DNA from: Siphonodentalium dalli
Lineage: Eukaryota > Mollusca > Scaphopoda > Gadilida > Siphonodentaliidae
Assembly (NCBI GenBank): GCA_032622095.1
Contig: CP136061.1
Location: 192,084,369 to 192,148,368 of the forward strand
Reading direction: 5' to 3'
Length of the DNA stretch: 64,000 nucleotides
Below, one piece after another: positions 22,740 to 32,282 of the stretch (position 1 is the first letter of the stretch; the number at the start of each line of letters is the position of its first letter). The position numbers and the translations under genes are program-made. The notes under the pieces were generated by a model that saw nothing but the letters and a program-made list of their open reading frames with translations, was not told the DNA's origin and ran no database searches.

Positions 22740-23100
22740 TTCGAACCCCAGATCACATATACAATATGTGCCATAGTATATACCATTTGAAAGAGGAAGC
22801 ACCAAAACATTGTATTATCAACTTAATCGGTGTAATAAACTGTGAACATGTTGTTTTTGTTGAGGTACCGACGTATTTTCTGTGCTTATATTTAATATGG
22901 ACTGTACTGCAAAGTCTATTATTTTCAGTGGAAGGGGAATAACTTTATATCTAAGTTTGAATTATATTGTTTTCTGGGAGCGACACGGGGGAAATGTTTC
23001 TATGATTTCAGCTATGTTCTATTACTCTATGGGTACCGTCTGTGACACAACGCACTATATAACAAAATAATCGGGTCACTCGAAAATTAAATGAGCCTTT
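22740..23100 (+). repeat. Dispersed repeat related to 25,740-26,030
   Basis: Shares, in inverted orientation with 25,740-26,030, GTGGAAGGGGAATAACT, a CATGTTGTTTTTGTTGA-like stretch and AAACATTGTATTATCAACTT. It ends with CACTCGAAAATTAA, also seen at 18,150. No gene. Confidence 0.55.
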
Positions 23101-23171
23101 AAAACATAACAGTCACTTTAACCGGAAGGTTCCTGCACTGCAATATCTACAGATAGAGATAGAGCCTTTAC

Positions 23172-23368
23172 AGGTACTCAATCCGATCAGACGCTCCTAA
23201 ATTACTATTTCTTTGGCTTCGAGGGTAAAAAATATTTGATTCGAGTCGAGGAACCCACCCATCAAAGCTCAGATTGATTAGATATCGATGTTTGAAGTTT
23301 GGAGATATTTTTTACCCCCGAAGCCAAAGAAATAGTAATTTAGGAGCGTCTGATCGGATTGAGTACCT
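23172..23368. mobile_element. 197-bp internally deleted TTAA MITE
   Basis: Both inverted ends are kept (AGGTACTCAATCCGATCAGA and its complement), while the centre of the 480-bp form is missing. The right flank is TTAA (23,369-23,372); the left is TTAC. 23,370-23,600 shows no gene. Confidence 0.8.
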
Positions 23369-23599
23369 TTAAGGAGAACATTTTCACATTACAAGAAGTT
23401 ATATCATTGAGGATGCATGGTTCCGTTCGGAATTACATGCATGCTGTGGCAATGGCGAACAGGATCAATGGATATTACTTTGTTTTTATCTGCATAAATT
23501 TAATCTACCTGTATAATTATGTCACTGAGAAAGTTGTTTACGTTATTAACGGTAGGTATGCCTATAGCGGGCCTACGTGATGCCTGGAAGTTCAAGTAA

Positions 23600-24201
23600 T
23601 TTGGGGCGGACCACCCACCCATGCCGTCAAATCGGCCGAAATACTCACCGTTCTCGAAAATGGTCCTACCCCATTTTCACCCCTTCGGGTGGTACACTTT
23701 TTTTCGTGTTAACATTGCTTAAAAGTTGAAGGACATAATAAGGAACAAAATGAGTGGGACAAAGTTAAGTCCCAGGGGGGTGCAAGGGTACCCCTATCAG
23801 CTCCAGGACTGCAGGCCGATCGCTAAAATTACTTATGTATCGGAGTTTCCCTGCAAACATTTCGAGTACTAATTCGAGTCTAGCTAGTCTTACATTCGGC
23901 GGAAGGTATCAAGGAGTCCGATTGTGACAGTCACACAATCATGCATGTGTATCGATAATGATTCAGAATCATCTATAGTAGCATTATCAGCTTGTTATTG
24001 TGGTATGCCCTATCTTATCAGTAACATCGTAATGAGCATGTCGACTTAATCTCAGTTTGGGTGCTTTTGATCCGTTCGGTTCGGTGTCGTGCAGACATAT
24101 ATAAGCAGGGTATCAGCATTATCGGAAGTTCTATATAGATGTAATTAACTGCCAGTTCAAATTTTCGCCTATATAGCATTACCACAGCAAGGATCTGCGC
24201 C
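23600..24201 (+). repeat. Segmental duplication, 5' block of locus B
   Basis: Aligns with 3,495-4,089 upstream of gene A: the GGCCGAAATNCTNACCGTTC repeat unit, AAGTTGAAGGACATAATAAG and GGGACAAAGTTAAGTCCC. It marks where the second copy of the locus begins and contains the gene B promoter. Confidence 0.85.
24098..24105 (+). promoter_or_regulatory. TATA box of gene B (TATATAAG)
   Basis: A canonical TATATAAG 104 bases upstream of the gene B start codon, in a promoter otherwise very like that of gene A. Transcription would start near 24,130. Inferred from motif and spacing. Confidence 0.6.
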
Positions 24202-24286
24202 ATGCATAGCTTTCTGATCGAGTTGGCTATCTGCGGATGCGTTGCCATCGTATTCACGTCGACACTTGGTGGCGTATCCGTGACAG
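24202..24286 (+). CDS. CD164/endolyn-like sialomucin B, exon 1 (signal peptide)
   Basis: Same length (85 bases) and phase as exon 1 of gene A. It encodes MHSFLIELAICGCVAIVF and the same small-residue stretch to VSVT, and ends ACAG before the donor GTATAT. Joined to the terminal exon at 30,355 it gives 173 residues. The intron is 6.1 kb, about half that of A, because the Helitron-like array and the 2-kb element are absent. The intact TATA box upstream suggests that B is at least as likely as A to be expressed. Confidence 0.75.
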
Positions 24287-24446
24287 GTATATTATTAATA
24301 TATTCCATGCACCGCGGTTCAAAACATGGAACTTTTTTAAAGATCTGACGGGAAACTTTATAACATCGAAAAATTGACAAATATCAATGTCTTAATCAAT
24401 AACCGTTCAAGCATGTACTTCAAAGCATGTAAATGTCTCATCTTAA

Positions 24447-24584
24447 GATTATACGATTTAGGCGACTTTTGTGAACCAGTTTCGCGATAAACATGAATCG
24501 GTTACCTGGGTTCGAAATTGCTTATATAATCGCAAGCGATGCAACGCGAACTGGTTTCGTAAAAGTCGCCTGAATTATGTAATC
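24447..24584. mobile_element. 138-bp palindromic MITE in intron 1 (copy B)
   Basis: Orthologous in position and length to 4,315-4,452 in gene A. Inverted ends of about 40 bases flank a short spacer. Confidence 0.75.
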
Positions 24585-24697
24585 GGACCATCACCTATAC
24601 TTACTATATATGTAATATTTGTCAAGGAATGTGTTTTAACTGAGAAATATATTACTTATATACATGGAGCCCTGGACTTGACATTGTAAATTTATTT

Positions 24698-25060
24698 TGT
24701 AATCCGTGTGCACGGATTACTAATGTTGAAGGGGTCACTCTCACATAAAACAGTCTTGAACTGTTGACGGGTACACAGGTTTGGAAAATGTGCTGAATTG
24801 TACGTGTGCAGCATCAACCCATATTAGCAGGGTTTTTTTCAGTTCTTCATTGGAAAGTAAACAATTCTGTAGACGCCAAATCTAAACGTCATTTCGAAAG
24901 ATATTTCCAAACCTGTGTACCCTTCAGCACATTTTTCAAGCCTGTGTATCCTTCAGCACATTTTTCAAGCCTGTTTACCCTTCAGCACTTTTAATTTTTT
25001 TGGTGGGAGTGAACCCTTCAGCATTACTAATCCGTTCGCTCGCACATATTTCTAATCCGC
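24698..25060. repeat. Foldback repeat with TGCTGAAGGGTACACAGG units (copy B)
   Basis: Copy of 4,556-4,900: palindrome AATCCGTGTGCACGGATT, GGGTACACAGG units, then the inverted units CCTGTGTACCCTTCAGCAC. Here the right arm is expanded to three units (24,910-24,985), against two in A. Confidence 0.65.
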
Positions 25061-25071
25061 GCGTGCCCACC

Positions 25072-26288
25072 GATGGGTAGATGTCTCTATTTCGAAGGTT
25101 CGCTATACCGAAGTTTCACTAATCAGAAGCTTCTATATTCAGAAGGTTTGCTATTCCGATCGAATGTCCACTATTCCGAAGGTTTTTGTTATTTTAAAGG
25201 TTAATTCTATATTCTAAAGTATTGAGAGGGTTCTTTGTCAAGAAGAATCTTTTTATGAAGGAAATAACTTAAAACAATTAAACAATAAATTGTTTTTGAT
25301 TTCGCGGGTTTCCTTGAGATGTAATGTCATTATGTGTGACGTTATTTCTCAATACATATTCATGACACGCAGCCCACACAATTGCTATGTTTCCATATGA
25401 TGTAATGTCATTATATACGTAAGACGTTATAACTCAATCATCTTAGAGGCAAGAATACGCCAGCTGAAGGCGGATTATAACAGTGTGGCTTTATAACGAA
25501 TAAGGAGCGCCATAAAATATTGCGTAGCAGAATATCGCTCAATAGACGGGTATGAGATGAACCAATTTGTTTTATAGTGCCTTGATATACGGTTTTAATA
25601 GGCCTAACAATCTATGCCAAAAAATATGATTAAAATACTATAATTCATCACCATTTGAAACGTATGTGTATCAAAAGGTGCCCATAGAGTAATAAAAATA
25701 GCTGAAATCATAAAATCATTTCCCCCGTTATGGCTCCCAGAATGGAACATAATTCAAACTATAGTTTATTTTCAATGGAAGGGGAATAACTCTATCTGTA
25801 AAATATAGAGTTATACCCATCCATTGAAAATAATACTTTGCGCAACAAAACCAGATGAAACTTAAGCACAAAAACACGTCGATAACTCACCAAAAACAAC
25901 ATGTTCGCAGTTTATTACACCGGATAAGTTGATAATACAATGTTAGAGATTCCTATTTCAAATGGTACATACTATGGCATATATTTTATAGATGTGATCT
26001 GTGGGTTCGAAAAATAAGTGGGCCTTTAATGTTGATGTTTCTTTCAAATACAGATTGCCAGTTCGGACAGACTGTATCTCTTATACATGGAGCTCATTTC
26101 AGTCATGCATTCATCTTGTTTTGAGTCATTAGTGGTTAAAAACTCCCAGAATAGAAACCTTCGGAATAGCGAACCTTCGGAATAGTGAACCTTCGGAATA
26201 ATGAACCTTCGGAATAAGGAACCTTCGGAATAATGAACATTCGGAATAGGGAACCTTTGGAATAATGAACCTTCGGAATAGAGAACTC
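25072..26288 (+). mobile_element. Foldback (FB/TU-like) element inserted in locus B
   Basis: Locus A reads straight through at the matching site (about 4,895), so this 1.2-kb block is an insertion in B. The left end is GGGTAGATGTCTCTATTTCG; the right end is eight 16-base units GAACCTTCGGAATAGN followed by CTCTACCCCCC. The two ends are inverted copies, and weaker inverted units occur near 25,090-25,190. A nested inverted-repeat insertion (about 25,740-26,030) lies inside. No transposase. The 16-base arrays produce repetitive peptide frames that are not genes. Confidence 0.7.
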
Positions 26289-26440
26289 TACCCCCCACGG
26301 ATTGCTATAGTTATGCGTGCGAACGGATTAATTTAGTCAACTGTCATTCATTCGATCTTTCATTCGATGTTCCAATACGTATGCCCGAGAAAGTCGTATT
26401 CCTTATGTCATTTTGCATTTTTGGTTTGTTAAATGCGATG

Positions 26441-26470
26441 TGAATATGGAATATATATATGCCTATATAG
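26441..26470. other. Empty site of the Helitron-like array in locus B
   Basis: GTGAATATGGAATATATATA runs directly into TGCCTATATAGTAGG here. In locus A the same two flanks are separated by the array at 5,059-7,857. The target is an AT microsatellite, consistent with Helitron preference for an AT dinucleotide. Confidence 0.8.
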
Positions 26471-26811
26471 TAGGTGTATTTTCAGGATTGACTTGTTTCC
26501 ATTCTTGAATTTTGACGGGTCGGTCTAAATCGGAGTCAACATATTTTAGAGAGAGTTTCGTATTTTGAGAAATTACATATTTTAGAGAGAGTTTCGTATT
26601 TTGAGAAATTGATATATAGATGGTGCCATTTATTTTGGTGTATGGTGATCGGTGCTATTTGACATTTCTCACAACTACTAAGTTTTGACCTCAAATGTAT
26701 TTTTGAAAACCTGGATGTGGTCAGTTGATCCTTGCTGGCTGCAGATGCGATCAAAATTTAACATTGAAGCAAATTCAATTTTTGAGACAGTGCAAATTTT
26801 TTGGGGATTGG

Positions 26812-26896
26812 GTGGGATTCGAACCCCGGCCCATGACGGCGAGCGCGCCTTGCGACTCAAAGTCCGACGTCAATACCACACGGCCACCGAAGCGAC
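26812..26896 (-). pseudogene. tRNA-like head of SINE, minus copy
   Basis: Read on the minus strand: GGTCGCTTCGGTGGCCGTGT, then GGACTTTGAGTC, then GGGGTTCGAATCCCACCC. It has recognisable A and B boxes for RNA polymerase III but no good acceptor stem or 3' CCA, so it is a SINE promoter and not a tRNA gene. It most resembles class II (Ser/Leu) tRNAs. Confidence 0.6.
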
Positions 26897-27161
26897 CCCA
26901 AAAAGGAAGCTCAAATGGCCGCTGTATTCTGAAGTCGCACTTAGGACACTATATGCACATTTAAAGGTCTCTATATATAGGAGATATAGCACAGTAGCAA
27001 TGTTATATATTTTATGCCTTTCGAAACATGCCGAGCATTGCTCTTTGAACATGCTTGGGACCACACCAGGCGCCTATTTGAATTTATAGAAGCAAATTTA
27101 AGTTTTGAGACACTGCAAATGTTTTTGGGAATACAGCGGCCATTTGAGCTTCCTTTTTTTG

Positions 27162-27250
27162 GGGTCGCCTCGATGGGCGTGTGTATTGACGTCGGACTTT
27201 GAGTCGCAAGGCGCGCTCGTCGTCATGGGCCGGGGTTCGAATCCCACCCA
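27162..27250 (+). pseudogene. tRNA-like head of SINE, plus copy
   Basis: Carries the same GGACTTTGAGTCGCAAGG and GGGGTTCGAATCCCACCC blocks on the plus strand. The A-box region has decayed to GATGGGCGTGTG. Partner of the inverted copy at 26,812-26,896. Confidence 0.6.
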
Positions 27251-27959
27251 ATCCCAAAAATAATTGCACTGTCTCAAAAATTAAATTTGCTTCTAAAAAT
27301 AGGCGCCTGGTGTGTTGTATAGTCCCAAGCATGTTCAAAGAGCAATGCTCGGCATGTTTCGGAGGCATAAAATATATAACATTGCTACTGTGCTATATCT
27401 CCTATATATTTAACATTGGACCCTATGGAGATTATATTATTCTGGATAAACGGCACCATTTTGCGTATGCTGATATGCGCGAATTTAAATTTCTAAAAAA
27501 AATACAAAGTATACAACTCAGGCGTAAATTGGACAATTTAGATGTGATCCATGTGGGGGGGGGGGTCTGCATTTTTTCCCGAACACCAGGCGGTGGTGTG
27601 TGTATGGGTGGTTCAGCAGTCCGGCTTACACATTTTTTTCCTGGCCCTGTAAATTTTTTCCTAGAGTCATTTTTCTTCAAAATAATGGGACAAAAGGTTT
27701 TAAGAATGCTTCTATTATGTAATAAGTAAGTATGCACTAAACTCTTGGTAGGGGGGTTTGAGTTCACCATCAGTTAATAATGAGAGATGACACCAAGGGG
27801 TAATTAAAAGGTCAGCTTGCTAAATGTTTTCACCAAGGATATATCAATGCACAACCTGATATAAATGAAAACTTATCACAATAATAGATTCTTCAAATAA
27901 ATGTTAACTCTTCACTGAACTCTGCAAATAAAAATAGACTATTCAAAAAACCATAATAA

Positions 27960-28470
27960 AATAAAACCAAGTTGTGAAAACAAATTTTGACCGATTTCAA
28001 CGATATTCGGCATATGGGTCTAGGATCACCTCTTGATGGGAGCTGTCAAATTTGAATGATTTTTTATAAAAATAAAATATGGCTGCTGGCAGCCATCTTA
28101 GATTTTACTCTTTGCATCACTAAATCCTTTAACACACCCTGCAGAGCTTATCCCTCATCCGATCATCACCAACCTTCATATGGATCTTCGGCGTGACCTC
28201 TCGATGGGTGCCTACCATTGTTTTCAAAATTTTGTAAAAAAAAATGGCTGCCGCGGCCAACTTGGATTTTATTCTTTGTATGACCAAATACTTTCGCACA
28301 CCTTAGGCTTACAGGTCATATTTCTCATCCAATTGTCACCAAACTTCATATGGATCTTCGAAGTGACCTCTAGATGGGAGCCTCCATTTTCCCCCAAAAT
28401 TTGTTTTAAACAAACGTGGCCACCAGCAGCCATCTTGGATTTCAAATGTCAATCCATCAGCATACACTGC
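27960..28470 (+). repeat. 170-bp-period array (GCCATCTTGGATT family), locus B
   Basis: Aligns with 8,750-9,235 in locus A and has three units. After it, locus B continues directly into sequence matching 11,277 onward of locus A. 27,430-27,960 aligns with 8,150-8,750; no gene in either. Confidence 0.75.
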
Positions 28471-28514
28471 AGCCCACAATTATTGGAGAAACTTAACAGT
28501 CTTTTACGTAAATA

Positions 28515-28735
28515 AAAAGTAGGAATGCTTCTATAATCATGATACGGAACATTTATCGGATAATATCTGGAAAACCGAGTAAAATATTCATTTGAATCAG
28601 TTTGGAGGGGTGGGTCCCTATTTCAGAATCGGAAAAAAAAATAGGGGGGGGGGGGTGGGTACCCAGAGGGCAGAAAAAATAAAAAGCTCCTATTGTCAGG
28701 AATTTTTGTCCTGACCACCCCCCCCCCCCATGTGT
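28515..28735 (+). repeat. Dispersed C-run repeat, locus B copy
   Basis: Matches 11,330-11,550: AAAAAGTAGGAATGCTTCT, GGGTACCCAGAGGG, a G-run near 28,646 and a C-run near 28,719. 28,735-29,785 aligns with locus A without a conserved coding exon. Confidence 0.7.
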
Positions 28736-29789
28736 GATCAGATGATGCTCGCGGGCTACAGTTGCGATCAAAATGTAATACTGAACCCTATAGATACTTT
28801 CTTAGCTTGCTTGAACGTTGATAGTAATATCACTTGTGACCCACCGTAACTTTCAGTAATCTAATAGCGACAATGGACGATATAGTTATGTATCTTTATA
28901 CAGTAATTATCGAAAGTATGTGTCGATTGGTTTTGTAATGTCAACTATAATATGCAACCTGTTGAGTCTAACGAGCACATTCTCAACAAGAAGGATGTTT
29001 CACGATGTGACTACATATATATAATATATCATTGTGTTATTGTTACTTGCTGTCAAATGACTGGTTCTTGAAGCCACACTGTAAGCTATAATGAACTGAA
29101 ATGTCACAAATACACAGGGAGATGTCATTGACTCCATCGTTTCATTGGAGTCTATCCCACATACACTGGGAGATTCTGTGTTTTCGCAGGATTTGAGCTA
29201 CAGTAACTGACAATGGGGACCTTTCGGTGCAGCCGAGATCTTTACTATAGCAATATATGCTTTGGTTCCACAGTTATCATTCCAGTAACATTTGGCGAGC
29301 TAGAGTATATATAACAGCGACCATAAAACCGTAAACAAATCCATGTTTCCACTTCAAATTCGGGCCGCAAGGGAACAGCTAGACTATGAAAGTAGACTCC
29401 ATACTATCTATCTCTGTATACTGGTTGACCCCCCCTCCCCATTTGGGTATTGTCACAGGCGCTTGCTTCACTGCAAGTGAGTAGGAAGTTGAGCATATAG
29501 TAGTGACAAGTTTGTCAGTTAAAGGCGGGTTATCTTTTCCGCAACATGATTTATATAGTTTCCTTGGAATGAGCTAATAAATACGAATCGAAGACCCCTG
29601 TCCGGAAACGCGTCTATCAATTAATATTGAAGATAAGAATGCTACATTGTATGTCTTATCTACTTGATTGACACTTAGTATTACAATAGATACAATCAAT
29701 CGGAGACATTATTTTTCCACTAAAAAGTTTGACTGGAAATAGGTAGATTCTGTGCTTGTGATATAAAACTGTTCTCATGTCGTGTTTAA

Positions 29790-30080
29790 AGGTAATCAAT
29801 CCGATCAGACGCTCCTAACTTACTATTTCTTTGGTTTCGGGGGGTAAACAATATTTTATTCGAGTCGAGGAACCCACCAATCAAAGCTGAGAGTGATTAG
29901 ATATCGATGTTTGAAGTTTGCTGTTTCTAATTTTTGTGGACCAGAACTTATCCAGAATCACGTGCTCAAATGGAAAAATTGCGGTTGTAAGATGGATAAC
30001 TCTAAAATCAAGTGGTTATTATTGTTAATAGTCACCACTTGATTTTCAAGTTGTCCATCTTTCCGAAAATGCATTAATAA
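29790..30080 (+). mobile_element. TTAA-family MITE remnant before the terminal exon (copy B)
   Basis: Starts AGGTAATCAATCCGATCAGA right after TTAA (29,786-29,789) and matches 14,410-14,690 of locus A. About 780 bases that lie between this TTAA and the remnant in A (13,617-14,400) are missing here. Confidence 0.7.
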
Positions 30081-30354
30081 GTTTCGCGCCAAAATGGCAA
30101 GTACGAACTTTTATAAGCCCATCGACGTTATGTGGTATTTATTGTCACATATTGTTATAAAACTCGCAGATATGATTCATAGTCATGCATAGTCATGCAG
30201 ATGCTCTGTTATATATTAGCGTAGACGTACATGCATTTGTATTGGCAGGGACTCAGACTCACTTAGATAGAAACCAAATTGTGACGCAATCTTCAGTTTC
30301 AACCATACATAATGTTCCACTATATATCATTTACAATATTTGACATAATTATAG

Positions 30355-30791
30355 GTGCAGTTTTAGATGACCAAGCGAACTCAACTAATACAACAACCGG
30401 CGTTCCATCAACAACTCCCACCACGAGTGCTACTGTACCTATAACTAATACAACAACACCCGCCACAACACACACCACTGAACCTGTGACTAATTCTACC
30501 ACTGGCCATACCACAGAGACAACGACCCCGGCTAACATGACAACGACCCCGGCTAACATCACGACAACATCAATGATCAACACGACGACGCCTATGTCGA
30601 CTACAGGCGTGACAACAACGCCCATCAAGACAACAACCCAATCTGGTGGAAATTCTGGCAGCAGTTTTGACATAGGATCCTTCTTCGGTGGGATTGCGCT
30701 CGGAGTAGGACTACTGGTAATAGTCGTCATCTTACTAAGAGTCTACATGGCCAGACGTTCAAAGGATTACAGGACATTGAGGACAATGTGA
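30355..30791 (+). CDS. CD164/endolyn-like sialomucin B, terminal exon (mucin, TM, tail)
   Basis: Opens in phase 1 after ATTATAG with GAVLDDQANSTNTTTGVP and continues with the same Thr-rich, NxT-rich mucin stretch. It has two 21-base units instead of three (30,519-30,560; TTTPANM then TTTPANI). The membrane part is GSSFDIGSFFGGIALGVG with LLVIVVILLRV, the stop-transfer ARRSK, and a tail DYRTLRTM that is three residues longer than in A. YRTL is a YxxΦ sorting signal. The complete product is 173 residues. Most base differences from A in this exon change the amino acid, mostly conservatively. Role inferred from CD164/endolyn: surface and endo-lysosomal sialomucin for adhesion or sorting. Confidence 0.8.
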
Positions 30792-30938
30792 ATAAAGACA
30801 CTAACCGAGTGCTCGTGTTGTGTTTTCCAAACGCAGGACGATGCTCCGTTGTATTGAATTTTGTAAATTTCATTGAGGTTTCAGATATAACCGATGGGAC
30901 CACAAGAGTTCAATAGGGACATACACATATATACTTAA

Positions 30939-31062
30939 CCCTTTCAGTGCCAAGTTCGATTTTTGTATCAACCCATATTTCCTTGATCATTTTTCAAATT
31001 TATTGATTATAATAATGTGATACATTTACGGAAAGAGCTCTAAGGACTTGGCACTGAAAGAG
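30939..31062. mobile_element. 124-bp TTAA-type MITE in the gene B 3' region
   Basis: Inverted ends CCCTTTCAGTGCCAAGTTCG and its complement (ACTTGGCACTGAAAGAG) flank a short AT-rich centre. The left flank is TTAA (30,935-30,938), the right TTAG. Gene A at the matching place (about 16,235) reads through TTAAACTTTTAT without it. The CCCTTT start at TTAA resembles piggyBac-type termini. Confidence 0.75.
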
Positions 31063-31243
31063 TTAGACTTTTATCGCCACCAAGATTTGATCGTGCACGA
31101 AGAGCAGTGTATATTCATTTCAAATTTTGTATCAGTATACCACAAAAGTTTTGTTTATTACTAAGTTATGTTGTTTCAGCCGATTGACCAATGGGCTTGG
31201 TATAAAATTGCATGTCGCCTTCGACAGCGTCTCAACATTTTTC

Positions 31244-31249
31244 AATAAA
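31244..31249 (+). terminator. Likely polyadenylation signal of gene B
   Basis: AATAAA conserved with gene A (16,418-16,423). The proximal AATAAA overlapping the stop codon (30,791-30,796) is also conserved. Homology between the two loci ends shortly after this point. Confidence 0.5.
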
Positions 31250-31299
31250 TCATGCATTTCATCCTTCAACTGCCACTGTAATGGGGATTGGTGGGTTAA

Positions 31300-31779
31300 A
31301 GGTACTCAATCCGAACAGAGGGTCCCCATCTCAACAGATTCCAACAACAACAATCCGATCAGAGGGTCCTATATTACTATTTCTTTGGCTTTGGGGGTAA
31401 AAAATATTTGATTCGAGTCGAGGAACACATCAAACAAAGCTCAGAGTTATTAGATATTGATTTTTGAAATTTGTTATGTTCTCGAGATGAGTACTAATAA
31501 TTGCCGTCAATTTCGTATCCTGCTCGAGATGTATACACCAAAACAATATTCAAACAGACAAGGATGGATAACTCTAAAATCAAGTGGTAATAATAACGCA
31601 ATTTTGACTGAGATCTGGGCCAGAAAGTATTCCCGATAATGAAAAATAATAGATTTCTAAAATCGATATCTAACAAATCTGAGCTTTGATGGGTGACTTT
31701 CTCGACTCGAATCAAATATTTTTGACCCCCGAAGCCATTGAAATAGTAATTGAGAGGAGTTTTATCGGATTGAGTACCT
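31300..31779. mobile_element. 480-bp MITE inserted at TTAA, copy 2
   Basis: Exactly 480 bases between TTAA at 31,296-31,299 and TTAA at 31,780-31,783. Inverted relative to 18,974-19,453. The ends are AGGTACTCAATCCGAACAGA and the complement of AGGTACTCAATCCGATAAAA. Confidence 0.85.
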
Positions 31780-31798
31780 TTAATCGCGTGATAATTAA

Positions 31799-31955
31799 AG
31801 GTGCTCAATCCGAACAGAGGGTCCCCATCTCAACAGATTCCAACAACAACAATCCGAGGGTCCTATATTACTATTTCTTTGGCTTTGGGGGTAAAAAATA
31901 TTTGATTCTAACCGAGGAACCCATCAAACAAAGCTCAGAGTTATTAGATATTGCA
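31799..31955. mobile_element. Truncated TTAA MITE adjacent to copy 2
   Basis: Starts AGGTGCTCAATCCGAACAGA after TTAA (31,795-31,798) and breaks off near TTAGATATTGCACTC. Only 15 bases separate it from the complete copy, suggesting repeated insertion in the same spot or a partial duplication. Confidence 0.75.
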
Positions 31956-32282
31956 CTCTTAAAACGACTGTGTGGTAGTTTGTTTAGCCATTTGATCGAG
32001 CACAACATTGTGTGGTGAATTGTGTGGCAAATGATCACACATCTGTTGTGTGGCGGTGGCGAACAAACTGTGTGGATCGACCGAACAACTTGTTCTTTGT
32101 AGGCACACATTAAATGTGTGCTAAGTTGCGCACAAGATTGTGTGGATGCAGATGAACAGTTTATGTGTGGTAACTGACCTACATAGTTGTTTAGTTGACA
32201 CACACAAAGATGTTTGGGTCCAGCACATTTATTTGTTCGTTGAATGGACACAAATATGTTTGCACTAAGGAAACAATATGTT

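Larger units (their letters stand above)
26768..27408. mobile_element. Inverted pair of tRNA-derived SINE-like elements
   Basis: This 641-base block is absent from locus A and is flanked by TTTAACATTGA (26,757-26,767) and TTTAACATTGGA (27,409-27,420), a target duplication of SINE type. It holds two inverted copies of one sequence. Each copy contains a tRNA-like region with a B-box GGTTCGAATCC (plus at 27,235-27,245, minus near 26,815-26,825), an A-box-like TGGCCGTGTGG in the minus copy, and an anticodon-arm-like GGACTTTGAGTC. The non-tRNA body includes CAAGCATGTTCAAAGAGCAA. The open frames here are not genes. Confidence 0.7.

Noticed and set aside
26156-26282. CRISPR-like regular short repeats
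   Set aside because: The 16-base units are directly adjacent without spacers and belong to a foldback element in a eukaryotic context.
27162-27250. Functional tRNA gene
   Set aside because: A and B boxes are present, but no closed acceptor stem is formed and the sequence lies in an inverted SINE pair.
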